From Acidobacteriaceae bacterium (lineage in GTDB: Bacteria > Acidobacteriota > Terriglobia > Terriglobales > SbA1), in assembly GCA_003156615.1 (NCBI GenBank), contig PMHI01000372.1, positions 3,202 to 17,839 of the forward strand: a DNA stretch of 14,638 nucleotides, read 5' to 3'. The position numbers and the translations under genes are program-made. This document shows positions 12,754 to 14,638 of the stretch, one piece after another (the first letter of the stretch is position 1; every line of letters begins with the position of its first letter). Under the pieces are notes generated by a model, which saw only the letters and a program-made list of their open reading frames with translations, did no database searches and was not told the origin of the DNA.

Positions 12754-13512
12754 CTATTTGAGTAGGGCTTTGACGGCCGGTGGCAATTCGAACAACGAAT
12801 CGTCGATCGGTTCATAGCCCACAGATTCGTAAGTCAAGGTCTGGGTCTGATCGCCGCTGCGGTTTGTGTTTCTTGTCGCGATCAAAGGGCCGCCGAAGTT
12901 CTTGTAGTTCTCAAACAGGACGATCCACGTCGCCTTCGAGGCGTCATCTTCGAAGCGGTAGCCGACCAGTAATCCGGTTGTGACGTCGTAAAACTGATTG
13001 TTGTCCTTGCCCCAGTTCGTGGTGCCATGCAGCCAGTAGCAGCGATGGCCTTCAAAATCTGTCACGCCGGCGAGTTCGAGCTTTTTGAAATAGTCTGGCT
13101 GGTGCAGGGGATATTGCAGATCGGCGTCGCGGCGTATGGCATCGAGCGGGGTGTCTTTGTCTACCTCGGCACCCTTGGAAGTGATGGTCCAGGAAACTTC
13201 GCTGTCGAATCCGGTGGTGACTTCTGTGCCGTCGGGTCGAGTGAGTTTGAACAGCGTCTTGAATGGCTTCGCGCGATAAACAAACGTCGCTTTGCCTGAC
13301 ATGCCGGTTTGTTCCATTTTGCCGCGAGCAGTCACAGATTGGACCCCCTGGATTGCCTGCGCCCCGCCGAGCGCTTGTTTGTATCGGTCGAGAACCTGGG
13401 CAGCGGTTGTAAGCTGTGCATGCGGCCAGGCGGACGCAGAGAACAGGAAAACTACAGCGGCAGGCTTCAGCAGACGCGTACCGCTCAAAAGAGGTAATCG
13501 GTAAGAGGTCAT
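12754..13512 (-). CDS. Secreted LolA-like / lipoprotein-sorting-type protein
   Basis: With the start at ATG 13512 the product has 252 residues. It begins MTSYRLPLLSGTRLLKPAAV, continues with a hydrophobic stretch (VVFLFSASAWPHA) and has a plausible signal-peptidase I site after AWPHA, so it is probably periplasmic. The mature part reads as an antiparallel beta protein: AQVLDRYKQALGG, VTARGKMEQTGMSGKATFVY, KPFKTLFKLTRPDG, then YDVTTGLLVGYRFED and VGYEPIDDSLFELP. These fit the LolA/LolB-like fold family grouped with outer-membrane lipoprotein-sorting proteins (COG2834). Members of this acidobacterial type are not known to sort lipoproteins, so the role is open. The start is decided by GGGAG 7 nt upstream; the longer frame from 13545 has no SD. 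It is divergent from the AraC-family gene, which could regulate it. Confidence 0.7.
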   Translation of the reverse strand: MTSYRLPLLSGTRLLKPAAVVFLFSASAWPHAQLTTAAQVLDRYKQALGGAQAIQGVQSVTARGKMEQTGMSGKATFVYRAKPFKTLFKLTRPDGTEVTTGFDSEVSWTITSKGAEVDKDTPLDAIRRDADLQYPLHQPDYFKKLELAGVTDFEGHRCYWLHGTTNWGKDNNQFYDVTTGLLVGYRFEDDASKATWIVLFENYKNFGGPLIATRNTNRSGDQTQTLTYESVGYEPIDDSLFELPPAVKALLK

Positions 13513-13519
13513 CTGGAAT

Positions 13520-13524
13520 CTCCC
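13520..13524 (-). promoter_or_regulatory. SD that fixes the LolA-like gene start
   Basis: On the minus strand GGGAG is followed by 7 nt and ATG 13512. It rules in the internal ATG and leaves a clean signal peptide at the N-terminus. Confidence 0.6.
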
Positions 13525-13553
13525 TTTTGACTGCAAGTACGGCATACGATTCT

Positions 13554-13565
13554 TTTGAGCTCAAA
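13554..13565. promoter_or_regulatory. Perfect palindrome in the divergent LolA-like/araC intergenic region
   Basis: TTTGAGCTCAAA is a 12-bp perfect palindrome about 42 bp upstream of the LolA-like start codon. It is a candidate operator. AraC proteins usually prefer direct repeats, so a different dimeric regulator is as likely. Confidence 0.3.
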
Positions 13566-13761
13566 CAGCATTGGCGCAGCGTACGCAGAGAAGGTCGTGC
13601 GACTTCCGGTACGCGCCCTGCAACTCATATAAACTGACGGCCAAAGCAAAATCTTGTATGAAATTAGTGTTTGATGGCAGGAACTGAGGCGGATTCAGAC
13701 AAACGAATAGGCGTCCGCTGCGTCTAAACGAGCGCGCGCGCTAACGATGGACTAAGCAGAC

Positions 13762-14613
13762 GTGCCGTCTATGCCACGATCAATAAGCCCTGTCGACCCA
13801 CCGCCATCATCTCTGTATCCCGGGGACTCGCGCCGCGTTGTGGCCCAACTCGAAACCCCTGCAGTCCGAATCGAGGAGATCGTTTATTCCTCTGGTCTCT
13901 GCATCGCACGCCATTTCCATGACTCCGCCAACCTCATCTTCATCATCGCCGGAGTGCACTGGTCTGGATACAGCCGTGGAGGCGACATCTGCCTTCCTCA
14001 CACCGTCCGCTTTCTTGCCGCCGGAGAAGCCCATGAGAACTACTTTCCGGTCGAGTCCCGGTGCCTTCACATCGAACTGCGCCAATCCTTCCTTGACTTG
14101 GCCTCCGAATACAACACCATGATTTGTGCCCCGGGCCAAGTTACCCGCGCTGACTCAACCGCTCTGGGACACCGGTTGCACCGCGAGTTCCGCCACAAAG
14201 ATCGCGACTCTATGCTGGAGATCGAGGGAGCGATACTCCGCCTCTTGTTGGCCGATGAGAAGGAGGGGATGCGCTCCGAGCCGATTCCCCGCTGGTTGTT
14301 GCAAATTCGCGAAATGCTCCATGAAGAGCCTAATAGCCGCCGCTCCCTGATTGATCTTTCGCGTCAGGTCGGCCGCCATCCTGTTCAGATCAGTCGCCAA
14401 TTTCACCAGCACTTCGACTGCACCCTCAGCGAATACATGCGGCGCATCCGCATCGCCCGCGCGCAATCGCTTTTGTCCTGCCCGGAGCTGGAAGTCTCAG
14501 ATATCGCCCTCGCCTGCGGATTTTGCGATCAAAGCCATTTCACCACCATGTTTCGCCGCCTCACCGGCATGCCACCTCGGCGCTATCGCCTCCTGATCAC
14601 AGGAAAGCGCTAG
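13762..14613 (+). CDS. AraC-family transcriptional regulator
   Basis: The product has 283 residues from GTG 13762, or 280 from ATG 13771; neither has a clear SD, so the start is uncertain. The N-terminal ~150 residues look like a cupin-type sensing domain: IARHFHDSANLIFIIAGVHW, then LPHTVRFLAAGEAHENYF. The C-terminal ~100 residues hold two helix-turn-helix motifs typical of AraC/XylS: RRSLIDLSRQVGRHPVQISR for the first, and EVSDIALACGFCDQSHFTTM followed by FRRLTGMPPRRYR for the second, with the conserved IALACGF..QSHF..MFR pattern intact. It binds DNA as a regulator; the inducer is unknown. It is divergent from the LolA-like gene with about 250 bp between, so that gene is a reasonable first candidate target. 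Only 25 bp follow before the window ends. Confidence 0.9.
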   Translation: MPSMPRSISPVDPPPSSLYPGDSRRVVAQLETPAVRIEEIVYSSGLCIARHFHDSANLIFIIAGVHWSGYSRGGDICLPHTVRFLAAGEAHENYFPVESRCLHIELRQSFLDLASEYNTMICAPGQVTRADSTALGHRLHREFRHKDRDSMLEIEGAILRLLLADEKEGMRSEPIPRWLLQIREMLHEEPNSRRSLIDLSRQVGRHPVQISRQFHQHFDCTLSEYMRRIRIARAQSLLSCPELEVSDIALACGFCDQSHFTTMFRRLTGMPPRRYRLLITGKR

Positions 14614-14638
14614 GTAACAATCGCTGACAAGCCTTGAT

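Noticed and set aside
1..14638. CRISPR array, rRNA, insertion sequence with transposase
   Set aside because: No regularly spaced repeats, no rRNA-like sequence and no transposase or integrase motif were seen on either strand.

Overview
The window looks like chromosomal DNA of a soil-type Acidobacteriota (Terriglobia / Koribacter-like). This is inferred from gene content, not from a marker gene. Supporting signs are a Ser/Thr kinase fused through one membrane helix to PD40/WD40-like propeller repeats, a second orphan kinase prelude domain, moderately high GC, frequent GTG starts, and a loose run of housekeeping genes. No rRNA or ribosomal protein gene is present to settle the lineage.

Layout. 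1-2091 is the 3' part of the receptor-like kinase. 2092-4140 is a gene-poor, decayed stretch. It holds two diverged copies of a ~290 bp unit that encodes a small membrane protein (intact at 3785-4015, frameshifted at 2598-2822). Between them lies the N-terminal stub of another Ser/Thr kinase, and three copies of a 36 bp motif occur in the same stretch. 4144-5189 is a two-gene mobile mystery A/B cassette (Xre-type regulator plus Fic-domain protein) behind a promoter packed with CTAT/ATAG half-sites. A tRNA-Ala(CGC) gene lies on the minus strand at 5554-5629 with its 3' end facing this accessory region.

From 5841 onward the DNA looks like ordinary chromosomal core: a TonB C-terminal domain protein, GTP cyclohydrolase II (ribA), a GT87-type membrane glycosyltransferase, a convergent Rossmann/DUF2520 protein, a divergent ADP-ribose-type Nudix hydrolase, a cold-shock protein, DNA polymerase X with a PHP domain, a convergent secreted LolA-like protein, and a divergent AraC-family regulator.

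Three signals go beyond routine annotation. First, five of these core genes carry a TANNNT -10-like hexamer only 6-7 nt before the start codon, which suggests leaderless transcripts. Second, the cold-shock gene has a 10-bp perfect hairpin directly before its Shine-Dalgarno (SD) sequence, and the C-rich loop is complementary to the G-run of that SD; this is a candidate pseudoknot-type RNA switch. Third, the mobile mystery promoter is an unusually dense operator array, and its Fic protein has Asn where the Fic motif normally has Asp/Glu.
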